DNA of 14,205 nucleotides from Porticoccaceae bacterium (GCA_023228865.1 JALOAH010000092.1:1-14205), one strand, 5' to 3'. Positions 1 to 6,627 are shown, counted from the first letter of the stretch. Made by a program: numbers and translations. The notes: generated by a model not told the origin, from the letters alone.

Positions 1-838
1 AGGGCTTGCGGGGAACCTCCATCCCCACGGAACCCACCACCACCACTTTGGCGCGGTCGCGGGCGATTTCACCAGCCAGGATCAGTGGATCGTTGTCCGA
101 GGTGTCGGCGCAGATCAAAATGGCGTCCAACCCATCACCCTGGGTAAAAGATCGGGCTGCTTCAATCGCCTGCTCTCGATTAACGGCTTTGTTAGCGCCC
201 ACCTGGAGCGCCAGGTCAGCCCGTGCCGGGTCGAGTTCGACGCCCAGCACCTGGCAACCAGCAGCCCGGGCAATGCCGGTGGTCAGCAGACCCAGCAATC
301 CCAGACCAATAATCCCAACCCGGGCGCCAACCCCAACCTCGGACAGGCGAAAACCCTGCATGGCAATTGCCCCGATGGTAGCAAAGGCTGCCTCCTCAAA
401 ATTCACCGGCTCAGGAATGGGAACCATCAAGTTCTGAGGGATGATCGCGTATTCTGCATGCACCGCGTATCCACCACCTGCACACGCGACCCGGTCGCCG
501 GCTTTAAATCCCACCAAACCCGGCCCGGTTTTGATGATCGTGCCTGCTGAAGAATAACCCAGGGCAAAGGGCTGATCCAGCTTGTTCAACGCCGCTTCGA
601 TGGTCGTGAGCAATCCCTCACGCCGAGCTTTGTTGAGCACCTCACGTATCAAATCGGGGCGGGAGCGAGCTTTACCCAGCAAGCCCTGTTTGGCAAAGGA
701 TACCAGCATGCGTTCAGTGCCTGCGGATACCAGCGAATTGGCTGTCCGAATCAACGCCATTCCATCACCGGGGGTTGGAGTGGGCACCTCAGCCACCACT
801 GCTTGTCCAGTTTTCATGTTTTGTAAAAGTTGTTTCAT
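1..838 (-). CDS. Zinc-type alcohol dehydrogenase domain of a probable bi-domain oxidoreductase, partial (3' end outside window)
   Basis: Reading leftward from ATG at 838, an open frame of 279 codons continues to the window edge. The protein begins MKQLLQNMKTGQAVVAEVP and shows a GroES-like medium-chain dehydrogenase N-terminus: SAGTERMLV near residue 38, LGYSSAGTI near 93, and GDRVACAGGGYAVHAEY near 113. A Rossmann fold follows, with GIIGLGLLGLL near 175 and an acidic residue after the second strand (GVELDP). The 'SAGTER ... LGKARSRPDLIREVL' pattern is typical of dehydrogenases fused to a C-terminal Gfo/Idh/MocA domain in exopolysaccharide and O-antigen clusters; that second domain would lie beyond the edge, so the fusion is inferred. 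The usual catalytic zinc cysteine is not evident. No clear ribosome-binding site precedes the start. The gene is divergent from the epimerase gene and suggests that a surface-glycan locus continues to the left. Confidence 0.85.
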   Translation of the reverse strand, partial: MKQLLQNMKTGQAVVAEVPTPTPGDGMALIRTANSLVSAGTERMLVSFAKQGLLGKARSRPDLIREVLNKARREGLLTTIEAALNKLDQPFALGYSSAGTIIKTGPGLVGFKAGDRVACAGGGYAVHAEYAIIPQNLMVPIPEPVNFEEAAFATIGAIAMQGFRLSEVGVGARVGIIGLGLLGLLTTGIARAAGCQVLGVELDPARADLALQVGANKAVNREQAIEAARSFTQGDGLDAILICADTSDNDPLILAGEIARDRAKVVVVGSVGMEVPRKP

Positions 839-875
839 AGCATTGCACTCGCTAAACGAAAGTTAGAATAATAAA

Positions 876-881
876 ATTATA
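876..881 (-). promoter_or_regulatory. Probable -10 element for the leftward dehydrogenase gene
   Basis: The minus strand reads TATAAT here, a perfect -10 hexamer, 37 bases upstream of the ATG at 838. The matching -35 is poor: candidates at 15-17 bases spacing (TTCATT, GGTTCA) match weakly. The call rests on the -10 alone. Confidence 0.35.
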
Positions 882-923
882 GCGCAAACCCGATTTAATG
901 AACCCTCTCAAACCAGCTTAAGT

Positions 924-951
924 TTGACACAATTATAAAGCAGTGTATAAA
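924..951 (+). promoter_or_regulatory. Sigma70-like promoter facing an apparently gene-free stretch
   Basis: TTGACA (924-929) is followed after 16 bases by TATAAA (946-951). Both hexamers are near consensus. A transcript would start near 958, but no convincing protein gene begins in the next 250 bases. It could drive a small RNA or a long leader, or be a chance match in AT-rich DNA. Confidence 0.4.
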
Positions 952-1199
952 AGAGTATTTCAATCACGAGAGTGTCAATAGCCAGGAGTGGATCGGTTTA
1001 ACTGACAGACAAGCTTCGCGTGCAGCATCCCGTTATACCTGCAATGATACCTGTTGCCACTCGCATTAAGGGCGAGAAGGGTGTTTACAATTTGAGGATC
1101 GTTGAATGGGCAAGAATGTTTGCCTTAGCGATCACCCATTTGACCTGCTAATCTGCTGAAGAAAATATAATAAATCTGCTTTTACTTTTTTTTCAATTC

Positions 1200-1223
1200 G
1201 ACGTTAGAATAAGGGGTAACGTC
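1200..1223. repeat. Inverted repeat GACGTTA-N10-TAACGTC
   Basis: Two perfect 7-base arms (1200-1206 and 1217-1223) flank a 10-base loop containing AAGGGG. It precedes the small open frame at 1237. It is not followed by a T run in either direction, so it is not a simple intrinsic terminator. It could be an operator or an RNA hairpin. Confidence 0.5.
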
Positions 1224-1236
1224 TCATGGAGTACCC

Positions 1237-1362
1237 ATGGCCCACAGTAACGACAAAAAACAAGCACAACCGATCACACTGATTCATCATGGCGTGCAAA
1301 ACGCCCACGGAAGACCGCCCGGGTCCTTATCGGCTTTAGCGCATTACCTGGCTGCGGGCTGA
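1237..1362 (+). CDS. Small open frame, possible remnant of a glycerophosphodiester phosphodiesterase-like N-terminus
   Basis: This frame encodes 41 residues beginning MAHSNDKKQAQPITLIHHG and ending in LSALAHYLAAG. GGAG (1228-1231) lies five bases before the ATG. The order 'ITLIHHGV ... GRPPGSLSALAHYLAAG' recalls the beginning of GDPD-family proteins (HRG, then PENSL-AL, then an AG before the acidic metal ligand), but the frame stops exactly where that family would continue with its catalytic core. No continuation is seen in the other frames. It may be a truncated gene, a genuine small protein or chance. The family resemblance comes from memory of the motif only. Confidence 0.25.
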   Translation: MAHSNDKKQAQPITLIHHGVQNAHGRPPGSLSALAHYLAAG

Positions 1363-1415
1363 ACAGCTCTCCGTTAAAACATTTTTCTGATCTCCTTTTC
1401 TCTGGACGGCGAATG

Positions 1416-1433
1416 TGATATGATGTCTGACAA
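1416..1433 (+). promoter_or_regulatory. Extended -10 promoter of the epimerase gene with an overlapping operator-like palindrome
   Basis: TGA-TATGAT (1416-1424) is an extended -10 element about 35 bases before the ATG at 1459. The -35 position (1396-1401, TTTTCT) is weak, as is common with extended -10 promoters. ATGTCTGACAA (1423-1433) overlaps its end and differs by one base from the TTGTCTGACAA site found before the deaminase gene at 10521. A bound regulator there would block the promoter. Confidence 0.4.
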
Positions 1434-1458
1434 ATCATTAACCAAGGTGTAAACGACA

Positions 1459-2391
1459 ATGAACTTTCTGATTACAGGCGGCGCTGGTTTTTTGGGCGCG
1501 GCGCTCAGCAATCGACTATTGCGGCAGGGACATCATGTGCGCGTTTTGGATGACCTTTCCACGGGCAACCCAGACGCGCTGGACCCGGAAGTACACTTCA
1601 CCCGCGGTGATATTAACGACCGACCGAAACTATGGACGCTTCTGCAAGATATTGACTGTGTCTATCACATGGCGGCGCGCGTGTCGGTACCGGAATCAAT
1701 TCTGTTTCCGCGTGATTATACAGCGGTTAATGTTGCTGGCACAGTGAACCTGATGGAAGCAGCTCGCGATGCCGGGACGCCTAAGGTGGTGCTCGCCTCT
1801 TCCGGTGCAGTCTATGGGGAACAGAAACAGCCCATGATGACCGAAGACCTGGCGCCGCATCCAGGTTCGCCTTATGCGGTGTCAAAGCTCTCAGCGGAAT
1901 GGTATGTGCGGACGATTGGCGCCCTTTCAGGAATTCAAACCCTGTGCCTGCGCATATTTAACGCCTACGGTCCCGGACAGCACATCCCGGTGTCCCATCC
2001 CCCGGTGATCCCCAATTTCATCCGTCAATCACTGCAAAACGGCACCTTGGTCTTCCACGGAGATGCAAACCAGACCCGCGATTACGTCTATGTGGATGAT
2101 GTGGTCAATGCACTGGTGGCGGCTGCCAGCGCCCAGGGTATCAATGGAATGGTGATCAACGTGGGTAGCGGCAGCGAAACCAGCATTCGCGACCTGGCCA
2201 ACGTGGTAATCAAAGTTACGGGCGGCAACCCGGAAGAGGTATACAACACGCGCATCAGCGGTGGCGTCTCGCGGATGTGTGCCGACCTCACCTTGGCCAA
2301 AGAAAAATTGGATTATATTCCCCTGGTGCCCCTGGAAATGGGCATTCGGTTGACCCTTGAGCACAATACTCAGCTTAAGAACGGGCTGTAA
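1459..2391 (+). CDS. NAD-dependent epimerase/dehydratase (nucleotide-sugar 4-epimerase type)
   Basis: The 310-residue protein is an extended short-chain dehydrogenase. It has the NAD-binding GGAGFLG loop at residues 7-13, D31/D32 after the second strand for adenosine ribose, a conserved Asp-Ile pair (GDIND, 50-54), SSGAVYG (114-120) and the catalytic YAVSK (Y139, K143). RIFNAYGPGQ (165-174) and DYVYVDDVV in the C-terminal half match UDP-glucose/UDP-GlcNAc 4-epimerase and related dehydratase families. It probably changes or oxidises C4 of a nucleotide sugar in the cytoplasm; the exact sugar cannot be read from sequence. AAGGTG (1444-1449) serves the ATG. It begins the rightward gene run and may supply or modify the sugar handled by the acyltransferase fusion at 4995. 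Confidence 0.9.
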   Translation: MNFLITGGAGFLGAALSNRLLRQGHHVRVLDDLSTGNPDALDPEVHFTRGDINDRPKLWTLLQDIDCVYHMAARVSVPESILFPRDYTAVNVAGTVNLMEAARDAGTPKVVLASSGAVYGEQKQPMMTEDLAPHPGSPYAVSKLSAEWYVRTIGALSGIQTLCLRIFNAYGPGQHIPVSHPPVIPNFIRQSLQNGTLVFHGDANQTRDYVYVDDVVNALVAAASAQGINGMVINVGSGSETSIRDLANVVIKVTGGNPEEVYNTRISGGVSRMCADLTLAKEKLDYIPLVPLEMGIRLTLEHNTQLKNGL

Positions 2392-2491
2392 CTATTTAGA
2401 GCGGGGTTTTTGATTCAAACCTGTTTTTCTTATGATCTCACCTGAATCAAGCCCGGGTGGGATTCACCTGTTTATCAAGTAAAATAACAGC

Positions 2492-3088
2492 ATGTCAATC
2501 ATTCAGCGCGATTTCTATTCCCGTCCGGCGCTGGCTGTGGCGCGGGACTTGCTGGGCTGCCGCCTGGTCCGCACCCAATCCGGAACGCGCCTGGCAGGCT
2601 TGATTTTGGAGACGGAAGCGTACCAGGGCGAAGAAGATTTGGCCTGTCACGCTTCGGCGGGGAAGACGCCGCGCACCTCTGTGATGTACGAGGAGCCCGG
2701 GCATGCGTATGTCTACTTCACCTACGGGATGCACTGGCTGCTCAATGCCGTGACCGATGGCACGGGGGCGCCAGCCGCGGTGTTGATCCGCGCTATCCTG
2801 CCGGTGGAAGGGCTCGCGGTTATGGCTCAAAACCGCCCGTACCAGGCCATGAGGTCGGGCTGGACGGACGGTCCTGCCAAATTGACCCAGGCACTGGCCA
2901 TCAACGGCGCCTTTAACCGCCTGGATCTGTGCGATGAGGTCGGTGAGCTGATCATTGAACACGGGAAGCAGCTGAGCGACGATTGGATCGAACAAACGCC
3001 CCGAATCGGTTTGAATACGGTTCCCGAGCCTTGGCGCTCGCTGCCCTGGCGTTTCACGCTGCGAAAGGGGGCGATTAATGCACACTGA
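2492..3088 (+). CDS. DNA-3-methyladenine glycosylase (AAG/MPG family)
   Basis: The 198-residue protein fits the alkyladenine DNA glycosylase family, normally about 190-210 residues. It starts with the family opening RDFYSRPALAVARDLLGCRLV. The active-site segment LILETEAYQGEEDLACHA (37-54) contains the catalytic glutamate that activates water. YVYFTYGMHWLLNAVT (73-88) carries the DNA-intercalating and base-binding aromatic residues, and GPAKLTQAL follows near 127. It excises alkylated and deaminated purines for base excision repair. No Shine-Dalgarno sequence is visible; TAAAAT at 2480-2485 sits where it could give an almost leaderless transcript, though without a good -35. The end overlaps the E1 alpha gene by 11 bases, so the two are probably translationally coupled, although no functional link is obvious. 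Confidence 0.93.
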   Translation: MSIIQRDFYSRPALAVARDLLGCRLVRTQSGTRLAGLILETEAYQGEEDLACHASAGKTPRTSVMYEEPGHAYVYFTYGMHWLLNAVTDGTGAPAAVLIRAILPVEGLAVMAQNRPYQAMRSGWTDGPAKLTQALAINGAFNRLDLCDEVGELIIEHGKQLSDDWIEQTPRIGLNTVPEPWRSLPWRFTLRKGAINAH

Positions 3089-3962
3089 CATGGAACTCTT
3101 CCGCAGGCTCTACCGCATCAGGCGCTTTGAGACGGTCCTGCTGGATCACTTCAAATCCGGGATTTTCCCGGGGACAACGCATGCCAGCCTCGGGCAGGAA
3201 GCCAACGCGGTGGGGGTGCTTGCTCACCTGCAGGAAGGCGATGTTGTGGTCAGCAATCATCGCTCGCACGGGCACTTCCTGGCTTATGGCGGAGACCCAC
3301 AGGCACTGTTTGCCGAATTAATGGGAAAACCCTCAGGTGTGTGTGGCGGCGTGGGCGGTTCTCAACATCTCCACTGGCGTAATTTTTATTCCAGCGGTGT
3401 ACAGGGGGGCACGGTCGCCATGGCAGCCGGCATGGCGCTGGCTGAAAAACGCGCGGGCAACGGGGCGATCGTGGTGGATTTCATGGGAGATGGCACCCTG
3501 GGTGAGGGTATTGTCTATGAGTGTTTAAACATGATCTCGCTGTGGCAGCTACCGGTTCTGATCGTCCTTGAGCACAACCACATCGCGCAGACCACGCCAG
3601 CAAAACTGACCATTGCCGGCAGTGTCAGTCAGCGCTTTGAGACCTTTGGCATCCCGACCGCTGAACTGGACAGCAGTGATATCCTGGAGATTTTCCCGCT
3701 GGCAGGGACGTTGATTAGCCAGGTGCGTGTTGAATCTGCGCCGAGGGCGTTGATTATCCATACTGAGCGTTTAGGCGCGCATTCCAAAGGCGATGATACC
3801 CGCCCACCCGAGGAACTGGTCAACCTGTGGCAATTTCGCGATCCAATTGCGATCCATGCAACTCGCCTGCCAGAGGCAGAGCGCGCCCGGATTGTGGATG
3901 AAGTCGATGCCGACATTCAGCGGGCTTTTGAAGCCGCCCTGGGCGCTAAAGGAGGGGTCTGA
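3078..3962 (+). CDS. Thiamine-dependent 2-oxoacid dehydrogenase, E1 alpha subunit
   Basis: The 294-residue protein carries the E1 alpha signatures: SNHRSHGHFLAYG (59-71), GGVGGSQHLHW (90-100), the thiamine-diphosphate/Mg motif GDGTLGEG (137-144) with D138, and the distal part LEHNHIAQTTP (164-174), in which N167 takes the Mg-ligand position. The usual first Asn of the NN pair is His. RLGAHSKGDDTR (231-242) is the conserved loop near the active site. It is shorter than most E1 alpha chains (about 320-360). With the beta subunit it should decarboxylate a 2-oxoacid and reductively acylate a lipoyl domain. GGGGGCG at 3067-3073 favours the ATG at 3078 over 3090. It overlaps the glycosylase gene by 11 bases and the beta gene by one. 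The substrate (pyruvate, branched-chain or other) is not determinable. Confidence 0.9.
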   Translation: MHTDMELFRRLYRIRRFETVLLDHFKSGIFPGTTHASLGQEANAVGVLAHLQEGDVVVSNHRSHGHFLAYGGDPQALFAELMGKPSGVCGGVGGSQHLHWRNFYSSGVQGGTVAMAAGMALAEKRAGNGAIVVDFMGDGTLGEGIVYECLNMISLWQLPVLIVLEHNHIAQTTPAKLTIAGSVSQRFETFGIPTAELDSSDILEIFPLAGTLISQVRVESAPRALIIHTERLGAHSKGDDTRPPEELVNLWQFRDPIAIHATRLPEAERARIVDEVDADIQRAFEAALGAKGGV

Positions 3963-4990
3963 TGGGCGAACAGCTCCCCCGCACTGTGCTCGATTCTCTC
4001 AATCTGGGCTTGCACAAAGCCCTGGTCGATGATCCGCTGACAATCCTGCTGGGCGAGGACCTGCTGGACCCTTACGGTGGGGCATTCAAGGTCACTCGTG
4101 GCCTTTCCAGCGCCTTTCCAGACCGGGTGTTAACCACACCGATCTCAGAGGCGGGCATCACCGGCATCGCCGGTGGGATGGCGTTGCGCGGTCTGCACCC
4201 GGTGGTTGAAATCATGTTCGGGGATTTTGTTACGCTGATCAGCGACCAGGTGATCAATCATATCGCTAAGTTCAACAGCATGTACAACGGTGCAGCAACA
4301 GCCCCGGTGCTGATCCGCACGCCGATGGGCGGTCGTCGCGGCTACGGTCCGACGCACTCACAGACCCTGGAAAAATTCTTTTTGGGCGTACCCGGGCTGA
4401 CCGTGCTGGCGCCCTTCCACCTTCTGGACGATGATCCCCTTGGGGCACCGGGAGGACTGCTGTATGAGGCGATCCTCACCTCAGACTCCCCGGTACTATT
4501 TGTTGAGAATAAACTGCAGTATCTGCTGAAGCTGCTCACACCGGCTGACCTGGTTGAATATGAGCTCGATACTGATCGCAGCAGTGCCTTCTACACGCTG
4601 AGGATGAAATCAGCCCCGGCGGCGATGATCACCCTGGCAACCTATGGCTATATGGCGCACCTGGCGCTGGAAGCCTTGCACAGGCTGGCTTATGAATACG
4701 AGATCTTCTGCGAATTGTTGGTACCGACCCGGTTGGCGCCCTTTGAGCTGCAGCCGTTGTTTGATTCTGTAGCACGTACAGGTCGACTGCTCACGGTTGA
4801 AGAGGGCACTTTCTCATTGGGCTGGGGCGCAGAGGTACTGGCTCGAACCGCAGAAGCCCTGGGGGCAGGCCTCAGACAGGCCCGGCGCCTCGCGGCGAAA
4901 GAGGGGGTGATCCCCGTTGCACCGGAGCTCGAAGCGGCGTGCCTGCCAGGCGTCGACGATATTATTGCCCGGGTAAGAGAAATGGTGTGA
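3962..4990 (+). CDS. Thiamine-dependent 2-oxoacid dehydrogenase, E1 beta subunit
   Basis: The 342-residue protein has the transketolase pyrimidine-binding domain and C-terminal domain of E1 beta. GEDLLDPYGGAFKVTRGL (31-48) leads to TPISEAGITGIAGGMALRG (59-77), where E63 is the expected thiamine-activating glutamate. IMFGDFVTLISDQVINHIAK (84-103), PTHSQTLEKFFLGVPGL (130-146) and VLFVENKLQY follow. The segment after PGLTVLAP carries several extra residues (LLDDDPLGAP, near 154-163) compared with standard pyruvate-dehydrogenase E1 beta. AAGGAGG (3949-3955) lies six bases before the ATG, which overlaps the alpha stop (TGATG), so 1:1 expression is likely. The next gene supplies a lipoyl domain four bases downstream, in the position normally held by an E2 gene. 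Confidence 0.9.
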   Translation: MGEQLPRTVLDSLNLGLHKALVDDPLTILLGEDLLDPYGGAFKVTRGLSSAFPDRVLTTPISEAGITGIAGGMALRGLHPVVEIMFGDFVTLISDQVINHIAKFNSMYNGAATAPVLIRTPMGGRRGYGPTHSQTLEKFFLGVPGLTVLAPFHLLDDDPLGAPGGLLYEAILTSDSPVLFVENKLQYLLKLLTPADLVEYELDTDRSSAFYTLRMKSAPAAMITLATYGYMAHLALEALHRLAYEYEIFCELLVPTRLAPFELQPLFDSVARTGRLLTVEEGTFSLGWGAEVLARTAEALGAGLRQARRLAAKEGVIPVAPELEAACLPGVDDIIARVREMV

Positions 4991-4994
4991 AATC

Positions 4995-6107
4995 ATGCAA
5001 AAACTGATCCCGATAAAAATCCCGCTGATCAATCCCAACGAATCTGAAGCCCTGCTCGCCTCACTGCCAGTCAAAGAAGGCGCAGCGATTCAACAGGGTC
5101 AGGTGGTGGCGGTGATTGAAACCACCAAATCCACCGGTGAAATCATGTCCGAAGCCTCCGGATATTTGGTGGGTTTGCGTTTTTCAGAAGGGGAGACGTT
5201 GCAGGCTGGCGAAGTGCTGGGGTATATCGGCGTGTCGCCTGACGCCAGCGACCCTTCACTGCCGCCCTGGGCAGACACCCAACCCTTGATAGTTAACCGG
5301 GAACCTGCGCTGGCAGGTTTGCGCATCACCGAACCGGCGCGTGAATTGGCTCTGGCACAGGGTTTATCTTTGGAAGACCTGCCGCAGGGCACCCTGGTGA
5401 CCCGGGAAACCGTCATGGCGCTGATTCCATCAGAAAAATGGGTACCCCGCGCGTCTATCTCAGATGGTGAGAAGCGCCTGGTGATCTACGGAGCGGGTGG
5501 GCATGGTTGCTCACTGGCTGCCCTGGTGCGCCATTCAGAAGACTATGAGATACTTGGTTTTCTCGACGACGGTCTGCCTGAAGGCACACAGGTGGACGGG
5601 TTCCCTGTTTTAGGCGGTGGTGAAAAACTGGCTGAGCTGGCACAGGCAGGCATCCGCCTGGCGTTGAACGGCGTGGGCGGGATTGGCGACCTGCCCGCTC
5701 GTTTATCAGTCTATGGCAAGCTGGCTGAGGCAGGTTTCTTTTGCCCAAGCGTGATTCACAGCAGGGCATTCCTGGAAAAAAGCGCTGTGCTGGCTGATGG
5801 TGTGCAGGTCTACCCGTTGGCTTATGTTGGGGTTCGGGTCCAGGTGGGTTACGGGTGCATCATCAATACCGGCGCGATTGTTTCCCATGATTGTGACCTG
5901 GCTCCTTATGTCAACCTTTCACCGGGGGCGACCCTGGCGGGGGGTGTTGTGATCGGCGAAGCAGCCCTGGTTGGCATGCGCGCTACGATCAACCTGTATG
6001 TGCGCGTTGGTAAACGGGCGCGGATTGGGAATGGGGCGACTGTCAAACAGGACGTCCCGGATGGCGGAATTGTCCCAGCCGGAACCATCTGGCCGCCCAG
6101 GCGTTGA
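4995..6107 (+). CDS. Lipoyl domain - subunit-binding-like segment - PglD/NeuD-type sugar acyltransferase fusion
   Basis: Three parts are visible in 370 residues. Residues 3-80 form a lipoyl/biotinyl domain with modifiable K45 in IETTKSTGE. Residues about 108-143 (ITEPARELALAQGLSLEDL ... LVTRETVMALI) resemble the peripheral-subunit-binding domain of E2 proteins. Residues 161-370 are a PglD/NeuD-like acyltransferase: RLVIYGAGGHG (161-171) starts the nucleotide-sugar-binding domain, then hexapeptide repeats form a left-handed beta-helix, with the probable catalytic H298 in NTGAIVSHDC and SPGATLAGGVVIGE after it. Known members acylate amino groups of nucleotide sugars, or sialic acid, using acyl-CoA. 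No chloramphenicol-acetyltransferase-like E2 core (HxxxD) is present. Following E1 alpha and beta directly, it looks like an E2 with a replaced core: the lipoyl arm would take the acyl group from E1 and give it to an amino sugar. Domain calls are firm, except that the subunit-binding segment is moderate; the acyl route is inferred. Confidence 0.85.
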   Translation: MQKLIPIKIPLINPNESEALLASLPVKEGAAIQQGQVVAVIETTKSTGEIMSEASGYLVGLRFSEGETLQAGEVLGYIGVSPDASDPSLPPWADTQPLIVNREPALAGLRITEPARELALAQGLSLEDLPQGTLVTRETVMALIPSEKWVPRASISDGEKRLVIYGAGGHGCSLAALVRHSEDYEILGFLDDGLPEGTQVDGFPVLGGGEKLAELAQAGIRLALNGVGGIGDLPARLSVYGKLAEAGFFCPSVIHSRAFLEKSAVLADGVQVYPLAYVGVRVQVGYGCIINTGAIVSHDCDLAPYVNLSPGATLAGGVVIGEAALVGMRATINLYVRVGKRARIGNGATVKQDVPDGGIVPAGTIWPPRR

Positions 6108-6171
6108 ATTTGCACCGGGATGCTCGCTTAAAATACAGTTGGCTTATCGATAATGAAAGGCGTGTACACTG

Positions 6172-6624
6172 ATGTTTGGAAAAAAGAAAGCTTCCCCTGA
6201 CATTATTTCTGCCCGGCCCGTCGATCGGGTGACCTCGGTGCTGGGGCCGGGTATTAGCTGGAAAGGCGACCTGCGCGGTCAGGGCGGTGTGCGCATTGAA
6301 GGCGCCCTGGAGGGCGAGGTTGCCGTGCGCGGCATGGTCATTGTTGGAGAGACCGGCAAGGTGACCTGTGAAGTGCTCAAAGCAGGGACGGTAATTGTAG
6401 CAGGGTTGGTCAGCGGGCAAATTATTGCGGAAAAGCTTGAAATTCGGGCAACCGGTCGGGTGTATGGCGATGTGGTCATTCAATCGATCTCAACCGATGA
6501 GGGCGCCTTCTTGCGGGGCACGGTCACTATGGAGGAAAGGGTGGACCTTTCGGACCTGCCAGGCGAGAGTCAGGATGCTTCTGAACCGGGTGCTGAAGAA
6601 TTCACACAACAAAGGGTGGATTGA
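6172..6624 (+). CDS. Bactofilin (DUF583 family)
   Basis: The 150-residue protein begins MFGKKK, the short basic-hydrophobic start common in bactofilins. A beta-helical core follows at about residues 24-120, with regularly spaced small and hydrophobic residues: ISWKGDLRGQGGVRIEGALEG, VIVGETGKV, KAGTVIVAGLVSGQIIAEKLEIRATGRVYGDV. An acidic, disordered tail ends it. Bactofilins polymerise without nucleotide into cytoplasmic or membrane-attached filaments that organise cell shape or envelope machinery. AAAGG (6157-6161) precedes the ATG by about ten bases. It lies 64 bases after the acyltransferase fusion and three bases before proS. Its closeness to glycan genes suggests an envelope role but does not prove one. 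The beta-helix repeats could in principle be confused with a hexapeptide transferase, but no catalytic histidine motif is present. Confidence 0.9.
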   Translation: MFGKKKASPDIISARPVDRVTSVLGPGISWKGDLRGQGGVRIEGALEGEVAVRGMVIVGETGKVTCEVLKAGTVIVAGLVSGQIIAEKLEIRATGRVYGDVVIQSISTDEGAFLRGTVTMEERVDLSDLPGESQDASEPGAEEFTQQRVD

Positions 6625-6627
6625 CCC

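Larger units (their letters stand above)
839..1458. other. Intergenic region between divergent genes
   Basis: These 620 bases separate the leftward dehydrogenase gene from the rightward epimerase gene. They hold a leftward -10 (876-881), a rightward promoter-like pair (924-951), a set of pairings in pseudoknot order (1097-1140), an 8-T run near 1186-1194, an inverted repeat (1200-1223), a 41-codon open frame (1237-1362) and the likely epimerase promoter (1419-1424). No larger gene is supported. A 61-codon leftward open frame at 1274-1459 has no family resemblance and I treat it as chance. Confidence 0.6.

Noticed and set aside
6..866. Rightward open frames of 143 and 94 codons
   Set aside because: They lie antisense to the clearly recognisable leftward dehydrogenase and show low-complexity Ser/Thr/Ala/Pro composition typical of shadow frames.
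2392..2490. Terminator after the epimerase gene
   Set aside because: TTGATTCA and TGAATCAA can pair across a loop of about 25 bases, but there is no stable GC stem followed by a T run.
2495..3091. Leftward 198-codon frame fully opposite the DNA glycosylase
   Set aside because: The plus-strand frame has complete AAG-family motifs; the antisense frame resembles nothing and is a shadow of GC-biased codons.
4995..5250. Biotin carboxyl carrier interpretation of the N-terminal domain
   Set aside because: The modifiable lysine sits in ETTKS rather than the biotin-type (A/V)MKM motif, and the adjacent genes are E1 subunits rather than carboxylases.
6108..6171. Internal promoter before the bactofilin gene
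   Set aside because: TTGCAC and GATAAT-like hexamers occur, but not at compatible spacing.
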